Shown piece after piece: positions 45,229-55,115 of a stretch of 64,000 bases of DNA. The stretch's first letter is position 1. Every line of letters starts with the position of its first letter. The DNA comes from Hymenobacter nivis. GTDB taxonomy: Bacteria > Bacteroidota > Bacteroidia > Cytophagales > Hymenobacteraceae. The position numbers were made by a program, and so were the translations under genes. The notes below the pieces were generated by a model. It was not told the origin of the DNA, did not search any database, and saw only the letters and a list, made by a program, of their open reading frames with translations. The stretch lies in NCBI RefSeq assembly GCF_003149515.1, contig NZ_CP029145.1, positions 4,898,001 through 4,962,000 on the forward strand, in the 5' to 3' direction.

Positions 45229-46091
45229 TTATCCTTTACCAACAAGCTCTTACGTCGTCAGCGCACCACAGGCACGCTCGCCGCGCTCCCGCTACACCCT
45301 GGCCCGGCTCCCCGCCTGGATACCGCCGGTGACCAACGCCTACCCGCCTGCCTGCGCGAGCAGCCCGATGCCACCCTGGCCGAAGTGGCGCAGGCCCTGC
45401 TGGCAGCCGGTGGCCCGGTGCTGAGCACCAGCGCTACCTGGCGGGCGTGTGAGCGCCTGGGCTGGCGCCGCAAAAAAAGCAGGCACGCCGCTGAGCGCGA
45501 CACGGAGTGGGTCGTAGGGTTGCGGAAAGAATTTGTGGAAGCACTGGCCGAAGAGGATTTTACGCGCTTCGTCTTTGTCGAGGAAACCAGCACGAATCTG
45601 ATCTACTGCCGCCGCTACGGTCGCGCCCCTGGCGGGCAACGGCTGCAACCGGCGGTGCCCCTGCACAGCGGACCGAACGTGACGCTGCTGGCGGCCCTCA
45701 CCCCCGCTGGCCTCGGGGCGCTGCTCTGCGTCAACGGGGCGGTAAACGGGGACGTTTTTGCCGCCTACCTGAACCAGGTACTTGGGCCTATCCTCCGGCC
45801 CGGCGCCGTGGTAGTGCTCGACAACCTGTCGGTGCATAAAGTGGCGAGCCTGGACGAAATAGCGCACAAATAGGGGGCGCGGCGGCTGTATTTGCCGCCC
45901 TACTCGCCGGATTTCAACCCGATTGAGCTCGCCTTCAGTAAGCTCAAAACCTGGTTGCGAACGGCACAAGCCCGCACCCGCGACCTGTTGGAAAAGGCTA
46001 TTTGCGCCGCTGCCGAGTGGATAAGCGAAACCGACGCTAAAAATTGGTTTGACCACTGCGGATATCATGTACACTAACTTGGTAACCGCTC
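45229..46091 (+). pseudogene. IS630-family transposase, 5'-truncated with a stop
   Basis: It encodes TNKLLRRQRTTGTLAAL through the DDE core (FVFVEETSTNLIYCRRYG, VVVLDNLSVHK, LPPYSPDFNPIELAFSKLK). A TAG at 45871-45873 replaces the Tyr codon found in the copy at 62842 (RKYGARLRYLPPYS); the frame continues to 46077. The N-terminal ~40 residues are missing, replaced by the dispersed repeat. The right terminal repeat (GGTAACCGCTC, followed by TA) ends at 46091. Confidence 0.85.
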
Positions 46092-46189
46092 TAACATATT
46101 GATTACAATCAAGCCGGGCACTTGATTCTTGTCATGGTTCCGGTCGGGTGCCCAGCTAAACTTTGCGGCATGGTAACTAATGCGCCGAA

Positions 46190-46247
46190 GTGCCGTCAGG
46201 TAGCAAGGTGTAGCGTGAGTGCCGTTAGGCAGCAAGGTGTAGCATGG
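46190..46247. repeat. Two tandem 29-bp direct repeats
   Basis: Two adjacent 29-bp units, 46190-46218 and 46219-46247, start GTGCCGTCAGGTAGCAAGG and GTGCCGTTAGGCAGCAAGG and differ at four positions. They lie 75 bp upstream of the DUF4136 gene. They may be regulatory or simply a slippage product. Confidence 0.5.
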
Positions 46248-46321
46248 GCAAACAGCTTGTTCCACAGTTTGATAGCTGACGGCAGTTGAGCAATTCTTTC
46301 ACTTCGCTTAATTCCTTTTCC

Positions 46322-46912
46322 ATGAAAAAAATCTTGTTAGGTCTCGCTCTGGCCCTCGGTGGGCTGAACGCCTGCACATCCGCGGTAAGCGTGGAGAAGC
46401 GCGCTAATGTCAACTTCAATGAGTACCGCACCTTCGACTTTGCCGAGACGAAAGTCAAGAGTACCGGTGAGCAGAGCTCGTCGAGCAGCCTCGCCGCGCA
46501 GGAGCGCGTCAAGCTGGCCGTTACCAACGAGCTGATAAAGCGCGGACTAAGCCAGACCACCAGCAAGCCCGACCTGCTTGTTTCGACCCATAGCTACGTG
46601 GACCAGGCCGAACGCACCGTGTACAACACGTACGCCGGACCGGGCTACGCTTACCCTTATACGGTGGGCTACGGCGGGGCTTATCTGCCCATCAACTACG
46701 GCTACTGGTACACTCCCTCATATTACCAGAGGCCCCGCACCGTGCAGTACACGCAAGGTACGGTCATCATTGACTTCATCGACCGTCGCACCAACAACCT
46801 TGTGTGGCGCGGCTCGATGGACAACCCCGTGGATGACACCGGCCGTCTGGGCAGCGAGTTCAGCCTGTTGGCCAAAGACATTCTGGACAAGTTTCCGATT
46901 AAAACAAAGTAG
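46322..46912 (+). CDS. DUF4136 domain lipoprotein
   Basis: 196 residues. The lipobox Cys is residue 18 (GLNAC) after a short signal. DUF4136 features: FNEYRTFDFAET, VTNELIKRGLSQTTSKPDLLVSTH, then a Tyr/Gly/Pro-rich middle, and GTVIIDFIDRRTNNLVWRGSMD near the C-terminus. The function of the family is unknown; members are envelope lipoproteins. It is monocistronic with a clear terminator behind it. Confidence 0.88.
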   Translation: MKKILLGLALALGGLNACTSAVSVEKRANVNFNEYRTFDFAETKVKSTGEQSSSSSLAAQERVKLAVTNELIKRGLSQTTSKPDLLVSTHSYVDQAERTVYNTYAGPGYAYPYTVGYGGAYLPINYGYWYTPSYYQRPRTVQYTQGTVIIDFIDRRTNNLVWRGSMDNPVDDTGRLGSEFSLLAKDILDKFPIKTK

Positions 46913-46927
46913 GCGCTCGCAGCTAAA

Positions 46928-46961
46928 CAATAGGCCCGCAACTTACGTTGCGGGCCTATTG
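46928..46961. terminator. Hairpin terminator after the DUF4136 gene
   Basis: CAATAGGCCCGCAAC and its perfect complement GTTGCGGGCCTATTG are separated by a 4-base loop, 15 bp after the stop codon. There is no long T run, but the stem is perfect. Confidence 0.8.
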
Positions 46962-47157
46962 CGTGTTAAGCCGCCTGCTTATTTGATATCTTCTCAGGAA
47001 CCAGAAAATTCTATACGTCAACCGTCTAAAAGACAGCTCCTGAATAGCTACGCAACAGTAAACGATTTGTCCATGGTCCGTTGCCAGCTAGGCGTTTATT
47101 GAAATATATAAAACGGATAACTTGTACCTGACAACTTAAAAGTCCAGCCGCCAGACC

Positions 47158-47925
47158 ATGAAGCAGATGCTCAATAAAGTGCCAGCGGTGACGCTAATTT
47201 TCTGGATTATCAAAATTATGGCCACCACTGTGGGCGAAACTGCGGCCGACTTCCTTTCCGTCAAACTTAAGCTGGGCCTGACCAACACGTCGTATATCAT
47301 GGCGGGCCTGTTGGTCGTAGCGCTGGTGTTTCAGCTGCGGGCTAAGCGCTACATACCCGCGCTTTACTGGACGGTCGTGGTGTTTATTAGCGTGGTCGGA
47401 ACGCTGATTTCGGATAACCTGGTGGATAACCTGGGCGTTAGTTTGGTGACCACGACCATCATCTTTGCCACCTCGCTGGTCGTGGTATTTGCCCTCTGGT
47501 ACGTGCGGGAGAAAACGCTGTCCGTGCATTCCATCCAGACGACCCGACGCGAAATATTTTACTGGTCAGCCATTCTCTTCACCTTCGCGCTCGGCACTTC
47601 GGCCGGCGACCTGATTGGTGAAAGCCTGGGGCTGGGCTATCCGCTCTCGGCCCTACTGTTTGGGGGCCTTATCGCCGCTACGTTCCTGGCCTACCGCTAC
47701 CTAAACCTGAACGCAGTGCTGGCTTTCTGGACGGCCTACATCCTAACCCGGCCGCTGGGCGCCTCCTTGGGCGACTTGCTGACGCAGCCCGCTAAGGCGG
47801 GCGGCCTGGGAGTAAGTACAATGATCATCAGCGGTATTTTTCTGACTTCCATTGTGCTGCTAGTCGGTTATTTATCGTGGCAGCCGCAGCAATCCAGCGC
47901 GGCCGACGCGCCACTGGCGGAGTAA
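47158..47925 (+). CDS. COG4705-type membrane protein, copy 1
   Basis: 255 residues, almost entirely membrane segments (about eight). The N-terminus KVPAVTLIFWIIKIMATTVGETAADF is typical of the uncharacterised COG4705 family. Four evenly spaced variants of one motif are visible: TTVGETAADFL, GTLISDNLVD, ALGTSAGDLIG and PLGASLGDLLT. Each places a Gly and an Asp in a membrane-proximal position, suggesting an internal fourfold repeat around a central path. The function is unknown. A paralogue lies at 54253, on the other side of the RND efflux operon. Confidence 0.8.
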   Translation: MKQMLNKVPAVTLIFWIIKIMATTVGETAADFLSVKLKLGLTNTSYIMAGLLVVALVFQLRAKRYIPALYWTVVVFISVVGTLISDNLVDNLGVSLVTTTIIFATSLVVVFALWYVREKTLSVHSIQTTRREIFYWSAILFTFALGTSAGDLIGESLGLGYPLSALLFGGLIAATFLAYRYLNLNAVLAFWTAYILTRPLGASLGDLLTQPAKAGGLGVSTMIISGIFLTSIVLLVGYLSWQPQQSSAADAPLAE

Positions 47926-48034
47926 CTCCCTATCTGGTGGCTTTCACGGCCTAGCGCCTCCGCTCTAGCTAGGTTAGCCCGGCCCTACTGAAAGTCCTCA
48001 GATTCGGGCGGATACTTGCGGCCGATTTCGTCCT

Positions 48035-49390
48035 ATGTTAGCTGCCATGCTATTTTGTCCTCTTACACCACACGGTCGGAGCCTTTGCTTATCCTTATTA
48101 CTGATAACCAGCCTACTATCTTCCTTAGCTGGTTGGGCGCAACCCGCCGGCCCGGCCCGCAACCTGGATTTTTACCTGGTCCAGGCCCGCGACAACAGCC
48201 CACTCACCCACGAAATCCGCAACCAGGGCCAGGCCGCGCAGCTCGAAACCGAGCGCCTGCGCGCATTTTATACCAAAGCCACGGGGACACTGGTGGCCAA
48301 TTACACCTTCGTGCCCGTACTCAGCCAGGACAACGGTCGCACCCAGCTCAGCTACTCGGCCGATGCCAACAGCAATCGCTATGTGGGCTACGACCTGGCC
48401 TTGAGCAACGGGGCACTTTACCAGGGCTACGCCCAGGTAACGCAGCCGCTGTTCAGCCAAAAGCGCTTTGAGGCCTACGCCCAGCAGGCCCAGGGGCTGG
48501 CCCTAAGCCAGCAGAACCTGGCCCGCCTCTCGCTCCACGACCTGGAGCGCTTCGTGGGCGACCAGTACATCCTGTGCCGCCAAGACCTAGACCAGCTCAG
48601 CTACGTGCGCGAGCTGCTCGATATTTTGGGCCGCCAGCGCCTGCTGGTGCAAAAGCTCGTGGATGCCAGCCTGCTCAAGCGCTCGGACTATCTGCTGCTC
48701 AATATTGAGGTCGAAACCCAGCAGATTTTCCTGAATACCTACCGCACCGCCTACCACCGCGATTTGCTGAATCTGAACGTGCTATGCGGCATCGGCGATA
48801 CCAGTGAGGTGGCGCTGGCCCCGACTGAATTGTCTTTGCGTGGTCAGGGGCCACTGGTAGGCCTCTCGGGCTTCACCGAGCGCTACCGGCTCGACAGCCT
48901 GGTGCTAATGGCCAACCAGCGCGTCTTTGAAACCCGCTACCAACCCCTGGTGAGCGCCTTCGCTAATAGCGGCCTGAACGCCGTTGCCCTGAGCGACATT
49001 CCGCGCCGCTTCGGTGCCAGCGCGGGCCTGAGCCTGAGTATGTATCTGTTCGACGGCCATCAGCGCCAGTTTAGCCGTGACCGCACCAGCGTGCTGCTCG
49101 AAACTACCCGCGCCTACCAGCGCAACTTTGCCACCGTCAATCCCGTGCGCCAGCAGCAATTGCTGTATGAGTTACGCCAGATTGAGGGGCGCCAGCGCCT
49201 AGCCCGCGCGCAGATTGCCAGCTACCGCCAGGTACTCGACTCCTACAAGCGCGAAACTATTGCCGGCCAGCTTTCGGTAATATTTTACGTGCAGGTGCTC
49301 AAGAACTACGCCGTGGCTGCCCGCGACCTGGTGCTGCTGGAGAATAACCGCCTGCTGCTGGTGAACCTCTATAATTACTGGACGTGGTAG
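48035..49390 (+). CDS. TolC-family outer-membrane efflux protein
   Basis: 451 residues. The signal peptide ends near SSLAGWAQP. The rest is the long helical/barrel repeat of TolC-like proteins (LDFYLVQARDNSPLTHEIRNQGQAAQLE, GLALSQQNLARLSLHDLERFVGDQY, SAGLSLSMYLFDGHQRQF, LLENNRLLLVNLYNYW). It would be the outer-membrane duct for the adaptor and RND pump encoded directly downstream. Confidence 0.88.
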   Translation: MLAAMLFCPLTPHGRSLCLSLLLITSLLSSLAGWAQPAGPARNLDFYLVQARDNSPLTHEIRNQGQAAQLETERLRAFYTKATGTLVANYTFVPVLSQDNGRTQLSYSADANSNRYVGYDLALSNGALYQGYAQVTQPLFSQKRFEAYAQQAQGLALSQQNLARLSLHDLERFVGDQYILCRQDLDQLSYVRELLDILGRQRLLVQKLVDASLLKRSDYLLLNIEVETQQIFLNTYRTAYHRDLLNLNVLCGIGDTSEVALAPTELSLRGQGPLVGLSGFTERYRLDSLVLMANQRVFETRYQPLVSAFANSGLNAVALSDIPRRFGASAGLSLSMYLFDGHQRQFSRDRTSVLLETTRAYQRNFATVNPVRQQQLLYELRQIEGRQRLARAQIASYRQVLDSYKRETIAGQLSVIFYVQVLKNYAVAARDLVLLENNRLLLVNLYNYWTW

Positions 49391-49391
49391 C

Positions 49392-49460
49392 CCTGCGGGT
49401 AAGGAGGAATGAGGAATATCTCCTGCAATTCTCAATTCCTCATTCCTCCCTACCCGCAGG
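49392..49460. other. Large hairpin between tolC-like and adaptor genes
   Basis: CCTGCGGGTAAGGAGGAATG (49392 on) pairs with the sequence ending CCTACCCGCAGG at 49460, giving a ~26-bp stem with one or two mismatches and a ~17-base loop. It lies inside an apparent operon, so it may be an attenuating or processing structure, or a short repeat element. Confidence 0.65.
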
Positions 49461-49481
49461 CGCTGCCGCCAGGACGACCTA

Positions 49482-50387
49482 ATGAAACGCCTTCTATTCC
49501 CTCTCCTCCTGCTCGCTGCCTGCCACGGCGGCGCACCCGCCGACGAAGCCAGCCCCACGCCCCGCGCCCAGGTGCAGGCCGTGCGGGTTTCGACCCAAAA
49601 CCTGACCCAGTACCGCACCTTCCCGGCCACCTCCGTATACCCCCGCAAAAGCACCGTGACGGCTCCCGTGGCCGGCTACGTGACGGGGGTAAAGGTGCGC
49701 CTGGGCGACCGCGTGACGGCCGGGCAGGTGCTCTTTACCCTCGAAACCAAGGAGCGCCGGGCGCTGGGCAGTTCCATCACGCGCATTGACCCCAGCCTTA
49801 AGGGCTTTGGGCTGGTAACGGTGAACGCTCCTTCGCCGGGCATTGTCAGCGTACTTAATATTCAGCAGCCCGGCGACTACCTGCTGGAAGGAGCATCGCT
49901 CTGCACGGTTGCCGAGAGCAGTCAGCTCGTATTTCAGCTGAATTTACCCTACGAGTACCACGCCCTGGCCCAGGGCCGCCCGGCCTGCACCATCGTGCTG
50001 CCCGACAGCACCCGGCTGGCCGGTACGGTACAGGCCCCGCTGGCCAGCGTGAGTCCCGGCCAGTCGGAAATCTACCTGGTGAAGCCCGACCAGCCCACGG
50101 GCGTGATTCCCGAAAACCTCATCGTGCAGGTACGCCTGACCCAGACCCGGCAGCCCAACGCCCAGACGCTGCCCGCCAGCTGCGTGCTGGCCGACGAAAC
50201 CCTGCACGACTTCTGGGTAATGAAGCTGCTAAACGACTCTACGGCCGTGAAAGTCCCGGTGACGCTGGGGGTGCAAAACCCCTCCGAAATAGAAATCAAG
50301 CGCCCGATTTTCAGCCCGAACGACCGGATTCTGAGCTCGGGCAACTACGGCCTGGCCGACACGGCCAAAGTGAAGCTGGTACGATGA
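49482..50387 (+). CDS. RND efflux periplasmic adaptor (membrane-fusion) lipoprotein
   Basis: 301 residues with lipobox Cys at residue 14 (LLAAC). The biotinyl/lipoyl-like hairpin halves are recognisable (STVTAPVAGYVTGVKVRLGDRVTAGQVLFTLE, and later VNAPSPGIVSVLNIQQPGDYLLEGASLCTVAE). The coiled-coil hairpin between them is very short, so the protein is smaller than typical adaptors (350-400 residues). Its stop overlaps the start of the RND pump gene by four bases (ATGA). Confidence 0.87.
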   Translation: MKRLLFPLLLLAACHGGAPADEASPTPRAQVQAVRVSTQNLTQYRTFPATSVYPRKSTVTAPVAGYVTGVKVRLGDRVTAGQVLFTLETKERRALGSSITRIDPSLKGFGLVTVNAPSPGIVSVLNIQQPGDYLLEGASLCTVAESSQLVFQLNLPYEYHALAQGRPACTIVLPDSTRLAGTVQAPLASVSPGQSEIYLVKPDQPTGVIPENLIVQVRLTQTRQPNAQTLPASCVLADETLHDFWVMKLLNDSTAVKVPVTLGVQNPSEIEIKRPIFSPNDRILSSGNYGLADTAKVKLVR

Positions 50388-53300
50388 GCGAGCCCACGAC
50401 CCTCCCCCCCCCCGCGCCACCCCAAGCCGCCGCGCCAACCCCTGGCGACCCGGCCGGCCGGTCGTATTTCCAGACTTACCGCAAGCCCATTCTGCTGATG
50501 GGCCTGCTGCTGCTGGCGGCCGGTTTATTCGCGTACTCGCGGATGCAAACGGCCCTGTTTCCGGAAGTTAATTTCCCCAAAATCACCCTCATCGCCGATG
50601 CCGGACAGCAGCCCATCGACCGGATGATGATAACCGTGACTAAGCCCTTGGAGGCCGCCGTGAAGCGCGTGAAGGGCGTGACGGTGGTCAAGAGCAGTAC
50701 CAGCCGGGGCTCGTGCGTGATTCAGGTTTTTTTGAGCTGGAACGTGGACGTGTACAGCACCAAGGCGCAGCTAGAAAGCCGCGTCAACGAGATAAAGGCG
50801 CTGCTGCCAGCGGGCGTCACCATCACCACCGAGGCCATGAACCAGTCGCTGTTTCCGGTGCTGGGCTATTCGCTGGAGAGCAACTCGCGCTCGCCCATTG
50901 CCCTGCGCGACGCGGCTAATTTACTGGCCCGGCCGCTGTTTTCGCAGGTGCCGGGTGCTTCCAACGTGGTGGTGCGCGGCGGCAAGGCCAAGGAATTTGT
51001 GGTGACGCCCGACGCGGCGCGGCTAGCCAGCCAGCGGCTCACCCCGGCCCAGCTGCAGGCGGCTTTTGCCAACACCAACTTCGTGCAGTCGGCCGGCCAG
51101 CTGGCCAGCTTCCGCCGCCTCTACCTTACCCTCACCGATACCCGCCTGAGCACCCTCGACGACCTCAAGCAGGTGGTGGTGCGGGCCGACTCGGGCCGCG
51201 TGGTGCGGGTGCGCGACGTGGCCACGGTAGATATTCAGGAGCAGCAAGAGTTCATCATCATCAACGCCAACGGCCACGACGCGGTGCTCATTGACCTGGT
51301 GAAGCAGCAGGGCGTGGACCTGACCACCTTCGCCGCCGATGCCCGCGCCAAAGCCGCCGAGCTGCGCCGCCTCCTCCCCCCCGGCATGACGCTGAAGCCC
51401 TACTACGACCAGTCGGTGTTCGTAACAGACAGCATTGACAGCGTGATACATAGCATTGTGGAAGGGCTGGCGCTGGCCCTTCTGGTAATGATAGTGTTTC
51501 TGCGCTCATGGCGGGCCAGCCTGGCGGTGCTGCTTACTATTCCGGTCACGGTCTGCTTCACGCTGCTGATGCTCTACCTGTTTGGCATCACCATCGATAT
51601 TATGTCGCTGGGGGCCATCGCGGCCTCGGTGGGGCTTATTATTGACGATGCCATCGTCATCATCGAGCAGATATACCGAGGGCACGAGGAAAACCCGGAG
51701 TACGACAACGTGCGGGTGGTACGGGTGGCCATCGCGGGGCTGTTTCCGGCGATGGTGGCCTCGTCCTTGAGCACCATCGTTATCCACTTTCCCTTCCGGT
51801 TGATGAGCGGGCTGGCGGGTAGCTTCTTCAAGGAACTATCTGATACGATGCAGATTACGATGGTCTGCTCATTTCTGGTAACGTGGCTACTGCTGCCGGT
51901 GCTGCACCTGCTCATCGGCTACCGGGCGGGCAAGAATGCCCACGCCCACAATGCGGCGGCCGAGCAGGCCGAAAAGCTCAGTTGGCTCACCAACCTATTT
52001 GCCCGGCCACTGCTGGCGCTAGCGCTGCTGCTGAGCCTGGGACTCGGGGCGTACCTAGCCTCCGGGCGGCTCGAAACCGGCTTTCTGCCCGACCTCGACG
52101 AGGGCACCATCGTGCTCGACTACTTCATGCCGCCGGGCACCAGCCAGGCCGAAACCGACCGCGTGTTGCGGCGCGTCGAGGCAACTATTATTACTAAAAA
52201 CCCTGAAATTCAGAGCTACTCACGACGTACGGGCACCCAGATGGGCTTTTTCACCACCGAGCCCAACTACGGCGACTACTCCATCCAGCTCCGGCGGGAC
52301 CACAAGCTCACAACCCCCGAGGTTATCGCCCAGCTGCGGGAGCGCATCCACGCCACCGAGCCGGCCCTGGACATTGACTTCGGCCAGCGCATCGCCGATT
52401 TGCTGGGTGATTTGATGAGCAGTGCTAAGCCAATTGAGGTAAAAATTTTCGGCGACGACCGCAAAACCCTCGAAAAGCTCTCAGCCCAGCTCGGCCAGGC
52501 GCTGGCGCAGGTGCCCGGCGTGGCCGACGTGAACGACGGGTTGGTGGCGGCCGGCCCCACCATCGTGTTTCAGCCCGACGTGGCCAAGCTGGCCCGCTAC
52601 GGCCTGACGGCCCTCGACTTTCAGGCTCAGCTCAGCAATCTCGTGGGCGGGCAGGTGCTGGGGGCCAACGGCGCGACGCAGACCAGCATCTCGCCGGCGC
52701 AGGCAGGCCAACTGGGTGGCATCCAGGTGGGGCAGGTGCAGGACGGCGAGCAGCTGCGCCAGGTGCTGCTGCGCTACGTGGACTTCAGCCAGAACTCCCT
52801 AGCCCAACTCAAAAAGCAGGTTATTGCCCTACCCAACGGCAGCGTGCGCCCACTGTCTTTCTTCGCCACTATCAGCGTGGAAGCAGGTGAAGTGGAGCTG
52901 CGGCGCGAAGATTTAAAGTCGGTGGCCGTGGTTACCGCCCGCCTCGCCGGGCGCGACCTGGGCTCGGCCATCCAGACTATCCGCCAGCGCGTGGAGAGAC
53001 AGCTGGCCCTCCCCCCCGGCTACACCATCGTGTACGGCGGAGCCTACGCCGAGCAGCAGGCCTCGTTTCATGAGCTTTTACTTATTCTGCTCACGGCCTG
53101 CCTGTTGGTATTCGCGGTGCTGCTATTTCTGTTTCGCGAGTGGCTGGTGTCGTTGCTGGTAATCTTCATCTCCGTGATGGGCATCACGGGCTGCGTGCTG
53201 GGGCTATTTTTCGCGGGCATTCCGCTGAACGTGAGCAGCTACACGGGTATTATTATGATAGTGGGCATCATCGCGGAGAACGCCATTTTCACGGTGCATC

Positions 53301-53590
53301 AGTTCTACGAGTCCTTGCGCGAGACGGGCGACGTGGACACGGCCATTCGCTACGCCATCGCCCTGCGCATTCGGCCCAAGCTGATGACAGCCCTCGGGGC
53401 CATTCTGGCGCTCTCACCGCTGGCGCTGGGCATCGGGCTGGGCGCGCAGATGCAACAGCCGCTGGCCGTGGCCGTGATTGGTGGCTTTGTGGTGGCGCTG
53501 CCTATGTTGCTGTTTGTGCTGCCCACCGGCATGCGCCTGATTTACCTCCGCCGCGGTGGCGCGCGCGAATTAACCGAACATGAGGGATAG
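50384..53590 (+). CDS. RND-family efflux pump permease
   Basis: 1068 residues, full length. There is one N-terminal transmembrane helix (ILLMGLLLLAAGLFAYSRM), two large periplasmic loops and two six-helix bundles. The proton-relay Asp pair is visible in GLIIDDAIVIIEQIYRGHEEN. The second half shows MIVGIIAENAIFTVHQFYESL and RIRPKLMTALGAILALSPLALGIG. It exports drugs, metals or lipids together with the adaptor and TolC-like proteins; the substrate class cannot be decided by eye. Confidence 0.93.
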   Translation: MSEPTTLPPPAPPQAAAPTPGDPAGRSYFQTYRKPILLMGLLLLAAGLFAYSRMQTALFPEVNFPKITLIADAGQQPIDRMMITVTKPLEAAVKRVKGVTVVKSSTSRGSCVIQVFLSWNVDVYSTKAQLESRVNEIKALLPAGVTITTEAMNQSLFPVLGYSLESNSRSPIALRDAANLLARPLFSQVPGASNVVVRGGKAKEFVVTPDAARLASQRLTPAQLQAAFANTNFVQSAGQLASFRRLYLTLTDTRLSTLDDLKQVVVRADSGRVVRVRDVATVDIQEQQEFIIINANGHDAVLIDLVKQQGVDLTTFAADARAKAAELRRLLPPGMTLKPYYDQSVFVTDSIDSVIHSIVEGLALALLVMIVFLRSWRASLAVLLTIPVTVCFTLLMLYLFGITIDIMSLGAIAASVGLIIDDAIVIIEQIYRGHEENPEYDNVRVVRVAIAGLFPAMVASSLSTIVIHFPFRLMSGLAGSFFKELSDTMQITMVCSFLVTWLLLPVLHLLIGYRAGKNAHAHNAAAEQAEKLSWLTNLFARPLLALALLLSLGLGAYLASGRLETGFLPDLDEGTIVLDYFMPPGTSQAETDRVLRRVEATIITKNPEIQSYSRRTGTQMGFFTTEPNYGDYSIQLRRDHKLTTPEVIAQLRERIHATEPALDIDFGQRIADLLGDLMSSAKPIEVKIFGDDRKTLEKLSAQLGQALAQVPGVADVNDGLVAAGPTIVFQPDVAKLARYGLTALDFQAQLSNLVGGQVLGANGATQTSISPAQAGQLGGIQVGQVQDGEQLRQVLLRYVDFSQNSLAQLKKQVIALPNGSVRPLSFFATISVEAGEVELRREDLKSVAVVTARLAGRDLGSAIQTIRQRVERQLALPPGYTIVYGGAYAEQQASFHELLLILLTACLLVFAVLLFLFREWLVSLLVIFISVMGITGCVLGLFFAGIPLNVSSYTGIIMIVGIIAENAIFTVHQFYESLRETGDVDTAIRYAIALRIRPKLMTALGAILALSPLALGIGLGAQMQQPLAVAVIGGFVVALPMLLFVLPTGMRLIYLRRGGARELTEHEG

Positions 53591-54252
53591 CTGGACAATG
53601 GCAATTAATTATCCCAGCCTACTCGGTACGTTCAATGCGGGCACCTTCAGACCATGCTCAATAGGATAGTATCGCGGCCAGACTATAGCGGGCAGCTCTC
53701 GTTATTTCTCGACACCAGGTGGCGCGCGTGGGAAGCTTTACCACAGATTAAGCGCGGCGCTGCCCAATAGTAGCAGCCCGCAAAAACTGCCACCCACTGA
53801 CCGTTACGTTTTCGCGCCGTAGCGTCACCAGTCACATAATGGTAGCCAGAAAGCTGGTTACTGAAGGGTTATGGGATGAACCGAATTATTCCCGCGCTTG
53901 TGAGCGTTTTCGGCACTTGGACCCTGTTTAGCACGTTGCCCGCGATCAGGCCCATGAGTAGGTTGTTCAGCACTTTGCGCCGTCGCGTTCCTTTCACGCC
54001 ACTCAGCCAAGTAGCTTTGGCGGCCGCCTGGCCCATGCGGCGGCTGAGCACGCCCGCTAACCAGCGGGTAATGCCGCTACGTCAGGACAACAGTCTTGGC
54101 TCCCGGTCTAATTTACCGGGCGCGGCCAGCTTCGGCGACAAGCGCGGTGAGCCGGCAACTCCCAAAACTCTTCAGGATTGAGGCCGACCTTCACCCGCAG
54201 CTTCGGCGCGCGCCGGATTCTTCCTAAATCTTCTTACTCCCTCTCTTTTCTT
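53591..54252. other. Intergenic region without a recognised gene
   Basis: 662 bp. The best frames (53876-54181 on +, 53869-54051 on -) overlap each other. The - strand one reads MGQAAAKATWLSGVKGTRRRKVLNNLLMGLIAGNVLNRV in pieces, which I cannot place in any family. No repeat shared with the rest of the window was seen here. Confidence 0.45.
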
Positions 54253-55038
54253 ATGACCCCTCCGCTGAAAGCCACGCTCGGCAAAGTACCGGCCGTCACC
54301 CTCGGGTTCTGGGTTATTAAAATCGCGGCCACGACCCTGGGCGAAACCGCCGGCGACGCGGTTACCATGTCCATGAATCTGGGCTACCTCACGGGCTCGC
54401 TCATTTTCGCCGCCATTTTCATGGTCGCCGTCAGCGCCCAGATTGCGGCCAAGCGCTTCCACCCGTTCCTTTTCTGGGGCGTTATCGTCGCGACCACCAC
54501 GTTTGGTACCACGCTGGCCGATTTCTTCGACCGCTCGTTGGGTATCGGGTACGTGGGTGGCACGTCGGTGCTGCTAGCGTTGCTGCTGGGCTGCCTGGGC
54601 CTGTGGTATCGCACGCTGGGCACGGTATCGGTGAGCCGGCTCACCTCGCGCCCGGCCGAGATTTTCTACTGGGCCACGGTCATGTTCTCGCAAACCCTGG
54701 GCACAGCCGCCGGCGACTGGATGGCCGATGCCGACGGCGGGCTGGGCCTGGGCTACGGGGGCGGCGCGCTGGTATTTGCCGCCGCGCTGGCGGTAGTAGC
54801 CGCTGCGTATTACTGGACTAGCATCTCCCGCACCGTGCTATTCTGGGCGGCATTTATCCTCACGCGCCCATTAGGGGCCACGGTGGGCGATTTTCTGGAC
54901 AAGCCCGTGGCTCACGGTGGCCTGGCCCTGAGCCGGTACACGGCCTCGGCGGTGCTGGCCATTTTCATTCTCGGTGCCATCCTTATCCTGCCCCAGCGGG
55001 CGGAGGAAGTGCCACCACTGGCGGCTGACGAAGCCTAA
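54253..55038 (+). CDS. COG4705-type membrane protein, copy 2
   Basis: 261 residues from the ATG at 54253; the frame opens at 54178 but the earlier residues are not hydrophobic. Its start (LGKVPAVTLGFWVIKIAATTLGETAGD) closely parallels the protein at 47158. The same four motifs recur: TTLGETAGDAV, GTTLADFFD, TLGTAAGDWMA and PLGATVGDFLD. About eight membrane segments are expected. The function is unknown. Confidence 0.8.
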   Translation: MTPPLKATLGKVPAVTLGFWVIKIAATTLGETAGDAVTMSMNLGYLTGSLIFAAIFMVAVSAQIAAKRFHPFLFWGVIVATTTFGTTLADFFDRSLGIGYVGGTSVLLALLLGCLGLWYRTLGTVSVSRLTSRPAEIFYWATVMFSQTLGTAAGDWMADADGGLGLGYGGGALVFAAALAVVAAAYYWTSISRTVLFWAAFILTRPLGATVGDFLDKPVAHGGLALSRYTASAVLAIFILGAILILPQRAEEVPPLAADEA

Positions 55039-55115
55039 GCGTGGCCCCGGCGGGTGGGCCTGATTTCGCTCGTCGCTCGCTCTTATTGCTGATTTTATAT
55101 CCCCCCCCTCACACT

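Noticed and set aside
53876..54181. 101-codon frame between the RND pump and the second COG4705 gene
   Set aside because: No recognisable domain; it overlaps an equally open antisense frame and the start region of the next gene.
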